Shown piece after piece: positions 47,247 to 59,326 of a stretch of 64,000 bases of DNA (its first letter is position 1; every line of letters starts with the position of its first letter). Below the pieces are notes generated by a model, which made no database searches, had not been told where the DNA came from, and saw only the letters and a list, made by a program, of their open reading frames with translations. The translations under genes and the position numbers were made by a program. Location: the NCBI GenBank assembly GCA_009760855.2, contig WPIO01000131.1:1-64000 (forward strand), in the 5' to 3' direction. This stretch comes from Cristatella mucedo (lineage: Eukaryota; Bryozoa; Phylactolaemata; Cristatellidae).

Positions 47247-47890
47247 TAATAATAATAATGATAGTACACTTGATAAAGCCCCGGAAGAGGACTCAATCTC
47301 TTTTTAGGTGCTTTCCCTAGCTGCAGAGGAAATACGATCGAATGCTGAATAGCATCGAGCTTTATAAACAGCCTGACTAACATAGCTAGGGGTAAGCTGG
47401 ACCGTGTCAGCATGCAAGTGCGATTAGTGGCTGTGTGAACAGTGTCAACACGTATAAGCATATAAAGAATGAATCCAAGGGACCCACTAAATGCTTTCAT
47501 AAATAGATGCGGTTTTGTTTCTTATAAATCTGGTCAAGCCAGTGGATATCGTGATGCAAGTCGGTAGTTAATTCAGAACAATGCGGACATACGAACTCAG
47601 TGCACGGTCTTCAAAGGATTTAAGGTTTGTTCGAGGTATAGTTAAACAGTTAGTTTGCAAAGATCAGGTGCTACGATGCTTAGCCAGCTGGGGGAGTGCA
47701 TCTGATAGGTAGGCTAGAGGTAAAGAATAAAAAGACCTAAATGGTGAATGAAAAAAATTTGAAGTTGATCCGTTGCTTGACTGGCAGCCATTGCTGGTCG
47801 GAGAAAAGTGGTGCTACGTGGCAACTGCGACGTTCGTGCTTGACAAGCCTGAATGCAGAGTTTTGCACCAGCTGTAAGTTCGCCTGATGG
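47247..47890 (-). mobile_element. L2 family A 3' end (unit 4)
   Basis: Same element as 21341-21970 and closer to that copy than to those of units 2 and 3. Confidence 0.8.
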
Positions 47891-47954
47891 CACGTGATAT
47901 GCGATTAGCATCAGCCTGACCTCTCGTATTCGTTTGTCTTTATTCAAAATGCAG

Positions 47955-48065
47955 GAAAATACCGAACAACCCGACACAAAAGCTGTAGCTGGCGACGAAG
48001 TTGAGGCGGCAGTGGAGAAGCCGGCAGCCGGGTCGTCCGTCCAGTCGACCCGGAACCGACGGTAG
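47955..48065 (+). CDS. Candidate downstream exon (unit 4)
   Basis: ENTEQPDTKAVAGDEVEAAV onward; TGG has become TAG, so the frame stops two codons earlier than in units 1-3. Confidence 0.25.
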   Translation, partial: ENTEQPDTKAVAGDEVEAAVEKPAAGSSVQSTRNRR

Positions 48066-48088
48066 AGATACGATCTCGTTCGTGAAGA

Positions 48089-49041
48089 GCGAGTAACTTA
48101 CAACGCGTACCTCAATGGCTATCACTGCCCTTAGAACCGTCACATCCAGTAGGAATGGTGACGACTCGACATACGTTCGCTCAAACTGTGACTTCTACAG
48201 CGTGTGAACAGAAATAAATCCTTTGTTAGCGAAACAACGTGTAATGGATCATTTCGTCTTTTTTATGTTTCCCTTGCTCGTTTCCCAAGCGGTTTTCTCT
48301 GCTATTACCAGTTGACCAGACTGAGGCTATGCCACAGCTCACGTCGACCCTGACCCGTCGGATTGACGGGAAAGCCTGGATTAAATACTGAGATTCTTTC
48401 AAAATATCACCCAGTTTCCCTAAAAGCTAAAAACCCTAAAAGCAGCCCTATCCATTTTTGGTCATTAAACTTGAAAGCGAGTTTCCGGTTCCGCAAAGTC
48501 AGACTTGCGCCAAAGATAATCTTGTGTGGAACCATTTGCCAAACATTAGTTAGTCCGCCGTTAGTGGACGTTCGCCATGTACATGGCGTTCCGTCGTTCT
48601 AGTAATTTAAAAATTGTTCGCTGACTACTCATTTGTCGCACTGTTCTCTATGAGTCCATAAGAAGAGGATAGAGCGGAATAGAACAATATGCAGTGGAAT
48701 GCAATTCACAAAAGAGTAAGTACAGTTTCTTCATTCTCATTGAATCACCTGTCCGAATGCTTAGCGTGTGTAAGTAAACATAAACTCCTTTACAGCATAA
48801 GACGTACGCTTGAGGTCTGATTCATTTTTTGGAATTATAATCATTCATGAATCGAATCCCAGCCGCCGGTTGAATAAAATAGCCGGGCTTTGCAACCTGC
48901 AGAGCTGGTTTCGTTCAGCAGTCAAGGCGGTCGCCCACGACTGCTCTGCGGCTGTCCAAGGTTGAGGACAAGCCCTGTGGCATACGTGAAGCACCTGAAT
49001 AGGAGATTAAGTTCTCTTAGGGCACTGTACAAAGTAAGTGT

Positions 49042-49043
<2 letters not shown>
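48089..49043 (+). repeat. Partial fifth array unit
   Basis: The match to the start of the units runs as far as the microsatellite site, then the array order ends. Its variants are type a, like unit 1. No gene inside. Confidence 0.9.

Positions 49044-49132
<89 letters not shown>
49044..49132. repeat. TA/GA compound microsatellite
   Basis: (TA)n, then (GA)n at about 49081-49098, then (TA)n again. It occupies the position of the TG tract in other units. Confidence 0.97.
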
Positions 49133-49136
<4 letters not shown>

Positions 49137-49440
49137 CGGCTGAAGAGCCGGACGAAACGTGAGGGCTTTTCTCGCTCCTTTGGCCGGTGGCAGAGGTCGA
49201 GTGCAGACAGCTTTCGCTGGCCTGGTCTGTTTGACGCCAGACGCTAATTCACGAAGAAAGGGCTGCACGCCTGCTAAACTTACCGCTAATCACGTAGACT
49301 GAGACGAGTAGACGCCGCAGAAGACTCTGCGAAGACTGGGCCACGCGCTCACACACGTACCGGTGCCAAGCCGACGTGAGGACTATGGGCAGCAGCAGCA
49401 TCAGTGGTTAAAAAAGTATGTAGTTCGGCGTTTATAATGT
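49133..49440. other. Unique spacer
   Basis: Not obviously shared with the units. No gene seen. Confidence 0.5.
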
Positions 49441-49880
49441 AAAGCATCTCTGTATGCAACTCCGGAAATCCATAATTACTATGTGGGTGTTACGCAGAAA
49501 AGTTTTGCATAGTCCAATCATAGCCTAAGCAGCTTTCATTACGCATTCTGTAGCCAACAGACTTCGTCTCAAGCAACAAAGAGAAAGTGGGCAGCCTAGT
49601 GGAGTCAGCACAGCAGTTGGGGTAGTGAGTAGCATGGAAATAGCAGCTCAGAAAAAATATTAGTCATAGTCGCCAGCAGGAGTGTACTTCTGATTGCACA
49701 AGAATCGTAGAAGTGAGGTCCACAATCTAGGACCGGCAGGGCTGTAGCTTCTGTCGCCAACGGTCTTTAAGTGAAGGAGTCGAACCTTGTTGAAATGAAA
49801 GAGAATGTCAGTGCATAGCGAGGCTTCGCTCGCTGTGTCTGGAGGAACTAACGGGCCTTCCTTTGAGTTTCGCTGGGTTT
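49441..49880 (-). mobile_element. L2 family B 3' fragment
   Basis: The antisense of the family B 3' untranslated and C-terminal region (from tgggtgttacgcag to the gtctttaagtgaaggag region), diverged and without a frame. Confidence 0.7.
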
Positions 49881-50337
49881 GGCAAGATTGTCATAGCGAC
49901 TGGTCGGAATCAGTTGTCAATTGTTTCAACTAAGACTCTGTTTGTAACTTTCCCGCATTTCATTTATTTTGACTTTGGCATGCCGCTCAAGTGGGTGCCA
50001 ACTCGGCGGTACTCGGCAAGATCTCCCCTCTGTCATTGTCTTTCTCTTTTTCTCTTCTCTTGGTTCCAATGAATTACTTTCTCTGTAATTAATTTCCCGT
50101 TAATTAGATTCACTGTAATTAAGCCCACGAATCTCAGGGAAATTGGCCGCTTCAAGTTCATATTTCGAGTGAATATTGCAGCCTGCCGACATTTCAATGT
50201 GCATCCCAACTTTCATGTCATTGCTCTCATTCACGCCATTCTTATGGAAATGGCTGCAAAGACTCGAGCCACGACCGAAGTCCGCTAGAAATCAGCTCGG
50301 CAAAGCTCTAGTTTTGAGTGCATATTGCACTGCACGG
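49881..50337. other. Unique spacer
   Basis: AT-rich with repeated TAATTA-like words near 50070-50130. No gene seen. Confidence 0.5.
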
Positions 50338-51060
50338 TTAGGGGTGACATGCACAGGGTCAGCATTCAAATTTGGTTAGTGGCAGCATGCACAGTGTCAG
50401 CACACATAAGCACGTAAAGGACGAATCACTGGGACCCACTAAATGCTGTCCTAAATAGGTGTGTTTTTTAAGTTCCTTTTAAATGTGGTCAGGTCAGGGT
50501 ATGTTCTGACGCAGGTCGGGATCGAGTTCCAGGCTTTGGGAGCATACGAACTAAACGCACGGTCTCCAAAGGATTTGAGGTTTTTAAGAGGTATTACTAT
50601 TATGTTATTATTTTCTAGGCTGTTGGATTCCGAAAAGCGGGTGGTACGATGCTCTGCCTGATCGGGGAGTATGTCGGAGAGATAGGCTGGAGCCATAGAA
50701 TGAAGGGACCTAAAAGTGAGCGACAAAACTTTGAAGTCAATCCGTTGCTTGACTGGTAGCCACTGCAGATCGGCGAGAAGTGGAGTAATGTGGCAACTGC
50801 GACGCTCACGACAGACAAGCCTAGGTGCAGAGTTTTGCACCAGCTGCAATCGCCAGATCGCACGTGCTGGTAGGCCAGTGAGCATGAGTTGCAGAAGTCG
50901 AGACGAGATGTCACGAATGCATCGACCAACTTAGACATGGTATCCTTATCTAAACAAGCCCGAATTTTAGCAATATTATGAAGCTGAAATAGGCAGCTTT
51001 ACCGTGGAGCTGATATGGTCGTCTAACGAGAGGTCGCTTTGAAATATGACACCGATCATT
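50338..51060 (-). mobile_element. L2 family A 3' fragment
   Basis: The minus-strand frame 50885-50451 reads RLQLVQNSAPRLVCRERRSC, LLADLQWLPVKQRIDFKVLS and SFGDRAFSSYAPKAWNSIP. It has the 3' untranslated region to 50338 and ends 5' near 51060. One of the better-kept C-termini here but 5' truncated. Confidence 0.85.
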
Positions 51061-51477
51061 TGAGTTTGAGACCTATAATATTGCATTCCATTCTCGGCAT
51101 TTCTCGTGCAATCCACTGCAATCGACTGCAGGTGGCCTGGGATACAATATCACAATACAAGTAACTAAGCTGCAGTTGATTGCATTGAGAACTGATAGGA
51201 AAAATGAAATGAAACGCTTTGCGTACACTTTAAGGAAAACTGAAGTATCATATACAATCTGCGCTTGAGCTTCGAGCAGCCTTTTTCTATAGGATTTGTG
51301 GTGGGTCGGGGATGTCATTGGATTGCAGTAGTAGCCAGCGTCTTTACAGGCCATTTGCATGAGAATGCAGCTCGACGGCATTGCCTGAACTTGGGCGTGT
51401 GCATTAATAAGAGGCAACAATACCCACTCGAAATGGTGCTTCGAACCACCGACTTCTGGTCGATTTTGCTCAAATAG
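51061..51477. other. Unique spacer with one unexplained minus ORF
   Basis: A minus-strand frame of 142 codons (51501-51073) crosses this stretch. It has no recognisable motif and no second copy, so I do not call it a gene. Confidence 0.4.
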
Positions 51478-51832
51478 AGTGTGTAGTGCGATTATATGCA
51501 AGCCGGTACTGCTCCCCTGCTAAACCGTGATGAACAGCAGTTGACAGCATCATCGAGAGGGGCCGGTGCAGAGCTGTGGTCAGCCTGTGATGTGGCGTGA
51601 ACACAGGCCGGTAACCTGCTGGTGAACAGATAATGGTAGATTCACCATCAGGGTCGGCCGGTGCACAGCGGCGGTACGCCTCGGACGAATCGTTGGGGTC
51701 GGCCAGTGCACAGCCTTGCTAGAGGAAAGGGGTGTCGAGTGGGAGGATTGTGCATCCCTCTTCTTCGAGGGTCTTTTAATAAACTGTTGGTATTGGTTTT
51801 CGGCTAGCTCTCTGTGTGCTTGAACCGAACAA
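51478..51832 (+). mobile_element. Possible solo LTR
   Basis: CAAATAG occurs on both sides (51471-51477 and 51833-51839). Inside, AATAAA at 51778-51783 lies about 50 bases before a terminus reading TTGAACCGAACAACA, which looks like the 3' end of a Ty3/Gypsy LTR. Two near-repeats of GGTCGGCCGGTGCACAG lie at 51651-51668 and 51697-51714. The start is not the usual TG, so boundaries are unsure. Confidence 0.35.
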
Positions 51833-52030
51833 CAAATAGTGAATTGTCGGGATTGTGGTGGCGGATTACTGTTGTTTTTGCGCCCTTGTTCCCTTGTGCT
51901 TGCTATTTCGAGTGACGTCTCTGTCTGGGGAAAACATGAATGTCAGCTTCATCTTTAGAACCGGAGGCATATTCCCAGTGGAGCTTTCGTTGAATGGACT
52001 TAAAAGACTTCACGTAAAAGTCTCTTGCGA

Positions 52031-52500
52031 CACCGCCCCATGTAATGTAAGGTAAGGTAATGTATCTCCGTCTGTAACTCCACAAACCCATAAAGACTGT
52101 GTGGGTGTTACTCAGGAGACTTTTGTATTTCGCATTCACAGCCGAAGCGGCTTTCGGTACGTATTCGGTGTCCGACAGACTTTGTTTCACGAAACAAAGA
52201 GAAAGTGGGAAGCATAGCCGAGTCAGGAGAGCAGTTGAGGCAGTGAGTACCCTATCACTATTGTTATTTTTAGTCGCTCACTTAGCACCGAGCACATTGC
52301 GACGGTTGATCTAGGAGGGTGCACATCAAAATAATCTGACAAGAGATACATAATCTCGGGTGACTGAACGCACTAGTTTTTAGCTTTCGACTTGCCAGCT
52401 CAGTTCTTACCAAATAGTAAATGCCTGCACCGATCTGTCTTTTTCCATTCCATAGCATCCGGCAAGAGAAACTGGCTCTCGGTCTGCATTGCCTGGCCCT
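52031..52500 (-). repeat. Start of the right outer copy: L2 family B 3' end and flank
   Basis: The TAATG-like tail at 52039-52063 and antisense family B 3' sequence to about 52250 are followed by sequence matching 3600-3850. Confidence 0.65.
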
Positions 52501-52900
52501 CACGATGCCGCCATATAAGAGCCTTTGATAATGAGATGGCATTTTCTTAAATAAAACGACATTACCTTTGAACTGGTTCCGTTAACGCCGTGAGATTTGC
52601 CACGGTCAAACAGTAGTGATGGCAACGCTTTAACGATGTAGACATCGGGGTGTAGATAGCTGCTGTCGTTCTACTGTCTTGCAGCAACGGCCTGCCAACA
52701 CATCGAATGCATGCTGCGCCTGTCACCGAACCTTTGACTGTGCATTTTAACCCGGGTACTGCTTAAACGCCGCTTTGTATTTCTGAGTTTTGATGGGCTT
52801 CTGATTTCTTTACGAATGCAGTTTAGGCAAACAACTCAGCTTGCCTTTGCTTAAGTTCCTTCCTCGCCTCTAGCTCGACGAACTCCCTTGCTGCTTGAGC
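52501..52900. other. Spacer absent from the left outer copy
   Basis: Left-copy sequence jumps from the equivalent of 52500 to that of about 53280. No gene seen in this part. Confidence 0.45.
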
Positions 52901-53885
52901 TGCTGACATTTTTTGATGAATGGCAGCAAACTCTCTCAAATAAAATGACGAAATCACCGCCTTACTAGTTTAGCCCAAGCCAAGTGTGAGTCCTATTGGA
53001 AAGCTCAACACTCCAAACTGCCTCTGCCGGCATCTTTCTGTTTGCATCTGCATGGAATCTAAGTCTCCTATTTTAAGTTAACATTGAAGGAGACGACCAC
53101 AACTGATCCACAGTAAAATATTGCTACTTTCAGCTAAACGACACTGTTACAATTCGTGCTTGCTTAGACAGGGATACTACATTCCAGTTGGTCAGTGCAT
53201 TTGTAGCATCCTGTCCAAACTTCTGCAATGAACTGCTTGCTGGTCTACCGGCCTGCTCAATTAGGCGCTCAGTTTGGTGCAAAACTCTGCAACTACGCTT
53301 GTCTGTCATGAGCTTCACAGTTGTCCCTTGGAGCGGCTTCTTACAGTCAAGCTTCGCATTGAATTCGAAGTTATTTCACTCCCTTGTAGCTCTCTTCATT
53401 GTCTGGCCCCAGCCTACGATTCAGGTCTACTCCACCACCAGGTTACGCAAGTAAAGCTCGCTTTTCCGAATCTAACAAACCTTCTACATCCTATACGAGC
53501 TTCAATACCTTTGGAGACCATGCCTTTAGTTCCTATGCTCCCAAAGCCTGGGACTTACTTCCGACAGACGTTACTATATCCCCAAATTTGACGACAACTT
53601 AAAAAAGAGCTAAAAACTCACTCATTTATCACAGCATTTAGTAACTTCTTGTAATGCTTTCTTTATGTGCGTATGCATGCTGACACAGTGCATGCTGCTA
53701 CTAACCGTATTTGCATGCCGACTCGGTCCTTGTCACCTCTAACCACTTTACATTTGTTTACATTGTGCATCCTATCACTAACCGTACGATCGTGCTACCT
53801 TGACAGCATACCTAAAGGGCCTAGAAAGAGACTAAGTTCTCTGAGGGTGCTATATGAATGTGTAATCATTATAATCATTAACCTC
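52901..53885 (+). mobile_element. L2 family A fragment, late RT to 3' end
   Basis: Shifted frames read FVASCPNFCNELLAGLPACS, VQNSATTLVCHELHSC and FGDHAFSSYAPKAWDLLP, followed by the 3' untranslated region. It is the fuller counterpart of 3855-4455. Confidence 0.8.
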
Positions 53886-55019
53886 GCCCTGTGTATCTAT
53901 GTCTCGTTCGCAATGAAACAAATTGGCAAGTCAGCTAATTACTATACGGTGTCGGCCAGATACAATTTCGGCAAAGCTTCAGCATGCGTAACACGAAGTT
54001 CAATTGCGAAAGTAAACACTAGCTTTCGTCATCAGTGGTTGGTTCTGGCCTGTTTGGTGCCGAAACGCGATATAGTCTGTCATCGGAAGAAACAACAATT
54101 ACACGTACTAGCACGAATTCCCTTTTTCCCAAAAGGGCATATGTGGCTGCCACGCATCAGTACGGTCTCAGCCACAGGAATCGCATGAAAAGTCAATATA
54201 TATAAGTACTTCAGAAAATGATAAGCCACTGTCTGCGCTGTAAAAACTATCCAAAAGGTTTTTTAGTCAGTGTGTCAATACCATCCTGCACGAACATCGA
54301 TACTATGCTGCACGAACGCCCGAGTTGGCTCGCTTCTCGAATTTCCCTATCGAAGTAGCGTCCCACCTCCCCATTTGAATTTGAAGAAGTCAAGTGGCAT
54401 GATTCCGCTACCATTGAGCTGCTATCATTAGACAAGTCTGATTTTGTAGGACCGTTTACAATATGCAATCGCAAATGAGTTCGAAACTAGGCCAGCAGGC
54501 CTCTCGGTTCCAGAGCGTCGATGCCTCCAGCCTCACGGGTCTCGAGTGAGTTGTGCCCCTGTGCCCACTCTGCCACTGCTCAATCACAGCTGGTAACTTG
54601 GCGGAACCTGCCACCTCCTACCCTTGCTCCTCCCCTCCCCTTACCCTCTCCTAACCCCTCCCCTAGCCCTCCGCTCTGCTCCTCCTCCTCCTCCTCCTCA
54701 TTCTCCTCCTCCTTCCCAACCTCATCTTGCTTTTCGGATGCTGACCAGCCGGCCGATATCTTTTCATCCTGCCTCTGAAGTATGACAGTCGATGAGAGAC
54801 CTTTGGTGAGCAGTTGGCCTCTTCAAGAGCGACCTTAGGATTATTCTATATATCACTGCACCTAGCTCATTAACAGCGCATCCACTTCCCTTTGCTGGCC
54901 GGTCCATCCAGCAGCGACGAGCTGCTGTTTCTCGAGCTCCTATTATTCCGAGCTTCCGATCGTTGATGCTCCGTTCTCCAGGGAAATGCTCAGGCTGCAC
55001 CCTATCGTGCCACGGTTTT
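53886..55019. other. Spacer with low-complexity CCT-rich tract
   Basis: About 53960-54820 is missing from the left outer copy. A CT-rich tract at about 54610-54720 produces a Pro/Ser-rich ORF that I regard as low complexity. No supported gene. Confidence 0.45.
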
Positions 55020-56110
55020 TTTAGGGCTTATACTCTCCCTTTGCCGCTGTGATTCCAAGCACAATCTAGACTTTCACTTACTTCTAGGCGGATGACACTC
55101 ACTTGTACGTTTGCTTTGAACCCTCCCATCCTTTAAGCTAGTCGAATTCTCTCAAGTCCATTTCTGCATGTATTGATGACGTCTGCAAACGGATGGCAGC
55201 AAATTTTCTCAAATTAAATTATAATCAAACTAACTTATTAGTTATGGGAAAACCAAGTGCTATTCAGATGTTGCAAAGGCTGACGCTCAAACCGGGCTTT
55301 GCCAGCATATCTTCTCTCGAACCTAAACTAAATTTAGGTGTCATGTTCCAAGGTGACCTTTCGTTAGACGACCACATCAGCTCCACAATCAAGTCTGCCT
55401 AGTTTCAGCTACATAAAATCGCTAAATTCGGGCTTGTTTAGTTAGGAATGCCACATCATAGTTGTTCCATGCATTTGTGACATCCTGTCTTGACTTCTGT
55501 AATACACTGATTGCTGGCCTACCAGCATGTGCAATCAGGCACTTACAGCTGGTGCAAAACTCTGCAGCTAGGCTTGTCTGTTGCGAGCATCGCCGTGCCA
55601 GCATCACAACACTTCTCGCTGACCTGCACTGGCTCTCAGTCAAACATAGCATCGTCTTCATGTTCTTGTCACTAACTTGGAGGTCTCTTCATTCTCTGTC
55701 TCCAGCTTACCATTAGGTCTACTCGTCCACCAGGTTAAGCACCTCAAATCCTTTAGAAACCGTGCCTTTAGTTCGTATTTCCCCAAAGCCTATAACTCAA
55801 TTCCGACTTTCGTCATAACATCTCCTGACTTACCCACATTTAAAAAGAAACTAAAAACGCATCTATTTGTATAGCATGTAGTAGGTCCCTGTGATTCGAC
55901 CTTTATGTGTTTATGCGTGCTGCCACTTTTGCATGCTGCCACTAATCACACTTGCATGCTGTCCATGTGCATGTGGCCCGTAACCAAGGTATTCTAGTGG
56001 TTTATCATGCATGATACCAGTCACCATTAGATCGTGTTTCCTTTACAGCAATTGTAACACGCCTAGAAAGAGGTTGAGTTCTCTAGGGATCCTATATCAA
56101 GGGTAGTATT
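55020..56110 (+). mobile_element. L2 family A fragment, end of RT to 3' tail
   Basis: Frames 55193-55402 (LVMGKPSAIQMLQRLTLKPG, LSLDDHISSTIKSA) and 55462-55716 (FVTSCLDFCNTLIAGLPACA, LQLVQNSAARLVCCEHRRA) are separated by a stop. The 3' end has the usual aaagaggttgagttctc. Counterpart of 4720-5830. Confidence 0.85.
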
Positions 56111-56262
56111 ATTATTAGTATTACGGAGGGCGATCATCTTGTTGTTAACCGAGCATGCCATCACTAACCATTCGATCGTGCTTGCTTTGAAGCAAATTTT
56201 AAGTGCCTAGAAAGAGATTAAGTTCTCTGATGGCGCTATATCAAATGTATTATTATTACATT
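56111..56262 (+). mobile_element. Second L2 family A 3' tail
   Basis: Counterpart of 5838-5975, ending in a (TTA)n tail near 56250. Confidence 0.7.
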
Positions 56263-56609
56263 TATTACCACCCATGCTACTACCTCGTTGCTCACCACAG
56301 AATCGAAGCTACGAGCTGGCAGATCAAACAGTGAGTAGTCAACAGCAGAGCAAAAAAACCTCACAGGACGCGAGAAGGATCGTAGCGGCGAACCAAGAAC
56401 ACGATGGGGGTGTAAAATGGAAGAGGCGAAAATTAAAAAAGTAAAAATTGGCTAGTGAGCTACTATGGCTGGTGAGCTATAGTGTAGGATGTGGTACCTG
56501 CAAGCAGCTAACAATGAGCATTTAAGCATTGCTCTGATCCATTGATGTTCATATTATTCGATCATGCTGAAGCTAGAGCTAGGTAGCTGAAAGGCAGTTT
56601 TTTAATGTC

Positions 56610-56650
56610 ACATTGGCCTATTGGCTAAAAGGCCATAAAGCCTATAAATC
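56610..56650 (+). promoter_or_regulatory. G6 core promoter
   Basis: Two inverted CCAAT motifs (in CATTGGCCTATTGGC at about 56611-56625) and TATAAAT at 56643-56649, as in G1. Confidence 0.6.
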
Positions 56651-56830
56651 AAAACAGTCCGTTTGATGATCTATCGACTTGTGCAATAAGTCGTGCCTCT
56701 GCAGCTGCTGACAATTTTAATACTAGACAACTGCACGAGTCCAGCTCTCATTCAGCGCCCAGAGGCAGAAGGTTTTTTCTGACGGTTTTTTGGGACGCGT
56801 CAGCTGCAGCACCAGCAGCCTGCCTAGAGT

Positions 56831-56860
56831 ATGAGCGCCGGATCAAGCTCGACATCGCAG
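56831..56860 (+). CDS. G6 exon 1
   Basis: MSAGSSSTSQ with CAG|GTGCGT, same protein as G1 exon 1. Without splicing the frame would continue for 28 codons to TAG. Confidence 0.52.
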
Positions 56861-59005
56861 GTGCGTGCTTTCGTGCTCAGCCTGCATGGACAGGCGGTTA
56901 CCGTCATCCGTCGAAGCAGGCCGTTTAGCCTGTCGCTTCCCCCTTAGGGCTGCTCGAGAGTTTTTGTCAGCCTTGCTTGGGCCGGCGACAGGGCGGGCGG
57001 GCGGGCCGTATTCAACCCCTTCACCCGCTTTGCTGCCTCCAGTTCGAAGGGCGAGTCTTTGCGAGCACGACAAGTGCCGCCAAGAAACAAACCGTTTTTC
57101 CTATCGCTGTTTGCCCTTGGACTCGCGGCCGTAGGAAATTTAGTACCAATATCGTTTTAGCTCCACCTAGCTCTTTGAGTCCATAGGCAACACTTATGGC
57201 GGCAGCTGTCTCCAAGATAGTGTGCAGCATTGGTGTGGATTGCTAGTACAGCCTGAACACCTGTTACTTAAAAACAGATTGCTTAACTGTGGCTACTCAA
57301 ACAAGCTAAAAACTATCAGTGGCGTATATGGATATATATTAATATATTTATTTATATATGTTTAAATATTTAAATATTAATATATATATATATATTAATG
57401 TAATTGTATCGAAGCTTCGCCATTAAAGACGAGCCTAATACCTTTGCTTAGATGCATCAGCTTATGTGGGTGGTGGCCAAACTCGCTCCGTTTCCGAACG
57501 CCCTAAGAGTTTCCTTCATTAACCTGCCACGCTCGTTCAAGCTCGCTCTTTCGTGAATGAGCATGCTATCGGTGCCTCTTGTGGAGAACGCGTAGCCTGA
57601 ACGCTTATAGATCTCGACGCCCGCCTCGGCCGTTGTGACGTAGGGTTGGCCTACATAAGGGAATTACCCTCAGTTAAGATCTGCCAACCGGCAGGCAGAC
57701 TATATTTCTCTTTGCCCGAAGCCACAGCTGGCTTTTTAGGCACCCCGAACTCATTCCCAGTCAATACAGCATTGAGAATTGTTCACGGCTTTGCATTTGT
57801 CGCGCTGCAACGTTACGTGCTGCACTCGCTGTAAAGAAATTAACTTTGGAGGACAGCAGCGGATTGCCGTTTTGGCCCATCGCCGTCAAGCTCAACGGGG
57901 GATCGTTGGAGTATGTTCCGCCATTAGCCGTTCCCCGGACGGCAAGCGATGGTATGGCGGTTTGGCTTGCTTGAACGGCGATGCAATGATATAATTATGC
58001 GATCCCAAGTTTGAGCTCGGCACAGTCCGTTTCTGAGGAATTGGCAGCCAATGTTAGCATTCGGAAAGCGAGCAAGAGCAATCGTCTGTAATGAATGTGA
58101 TATTGGCTCGACGAATATCGCTCGAGGTTTTAGCTCAGCACCACCAATTGCCGGTCGATTTTCGCTTAATCATACTAGAGTACTGGCGATTGCATGCGAA
58201 AACTCGTCGCACCAGGCCAGATGATGTTGCTCCGGTGGCTGGTGAATATAAGCAAGTGAAACCCGGGCTCAGTTTTCCGTTAAAATTCACCATTACTAGC
58301 GATAAATCTTACCAAAAGATGGCCGATCTTCGGTGCTTTTGGGACGATGATAAAACCGCAGCTACGTATCAGGAAAAAGAATTTCGCAGTAAAAAATAAC
58401 CCCAATAGTGACTGTTCCTATCAAAGACACTGGAAAAAACTCTAGTATTGAAGCTTCAAACCTTGCTAGTAAGTTCCAGTCTGGTTTTTAAGCTAATCAC
58501 ATAACAAAGTCAGAATTACTTCGAATTTTTTTAACGACCTAGTTAGAAATGCAGACTTAGGTAGAGTATCTCCGCTTGTTTGTCTCGATCTTTTGGGAGC
58601 TTTTCATACTATTGATTCCTTAGTCCTTCTTGAGCGCCTCTCATCTCGCCAGGCCGTCACTGGGCCTGCATTGCAATGGTCGAGATCTTACCTCAGTGGC
58701 AGAAACCGGAATATTGATGTCAATGCACAAAGATCATCTGGGGAACCTCTTAAAAATGGGGTACGTCAGCGATCTGCTTGGTCCAGTTCTTTTAACGGTT
58801 TCTATTCTCCCTCTTGCCTGTGTGATTGCCAGGCACAGTCTTAACTGCTTTACTTAACTGCCTTGACGTAACTTGACTTGACTTAACTGCTACTCAGGGG
58901 TTACTCTCGCATTCAAACTCGTCGGCCTGCGCCGCCTAGCAGAGACTACAGTTGACCTTTATGGGGCTATGACCTGCTTTGAACCGTGTGCTCTTTTCTT
59001 GGCAG
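56861..59005 (+). other. G6 intron
   Basis: At 2.1 kb it is the shortest of the six, lacking about 150 bases near 57180 that are present in G1. Contains a TA tract at 57340-57395 and the L2 relic at 58405-58845. Confidence 0.45.
58405..58845 (+). mobile_element. L2 reverse-transcriptase relic in G6
   Basis: A frame from 58593 reads LLERLSSRQAVTGPALQWS and SYLSGRNRNIDVNAQRSSGE. Same relic as in the other introns, with its own decay. Confidence 0.78.
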
Positions 59006-59326
59006 GCTCCGGAGGGCCCGCTTCAGCAGCAGCCTCCCCCGACGCCTCCGCCACCGATGCCGGCGGCGGCGGTGGAGGAAGAAGAGCTCGTCCATGCGGC
59101 GGCGGCGGCTGAGGAGTTCTCCTCTGAGGTGGAGGCGACGGAGTCCGATGACGATGGCTACGTGGCCCCTTGTCCAAGCTTGTGCACGACGAGCGAGGAC
59201 AGCAGCGACGTGGGCAGTGCTCCTGACTCGTCGCCGTCGTCTGCGCCGGGTTTCAGCCACAGGGATATCAGCGAAGAACAAAGGCGCATATTGAAGCGGT
59301 GCATCGAGAAGGCCATGCCCAAGTAA
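59006..59326 (+). CDS. G6 exon 2, acidic Ser-rich protein
   Basis: 106 codons plus stop; spliced product 116 residues. The second WQAPEGPLQQ repeat is missing and the Pro run is different, yet the frame is kept. The C-terminus is DISEEQRRILKRCIEKAMPK, identical to G1. As in G1 there is no in-frame ATG upstream of the acceptor, which supports an exon. Promoter, donor and acceptor are intact. Confidence 0.62.
   Translation, partial: APEGPLQQQPPPTPPPPMPAAAVEEEELVHAAAAAEEFSSEVEATESDDDGYVAPCPSLCTTSEDSSDVGSAPDSSPSSAPGFSHRDISEEQRRILKRCIEKAMPK

Larger units (their letters stand above)
39390..48088 (+). repeat. Array unit 4 (8699 bp), contains G5
   Basis: Almost identical to unit 3 up to about 46980. 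Beyond that it carries the base differences typical of unit 1, so it is a recombinant of two unit types. Confidence 0.93.

Noticed and set aside
51073-51501. 142-codon minus-strand ORF
   Set aside because: Single copy, no motif, overlaps the edge of the possible LTR; an ORF of this length can arise by chance in 64 kb.
54521-54778. Pro/Ser-rich 85-codon ORF
   Set aside because: Produced by a CCT/CTC low-complexity tract; not present in the other outer copy.
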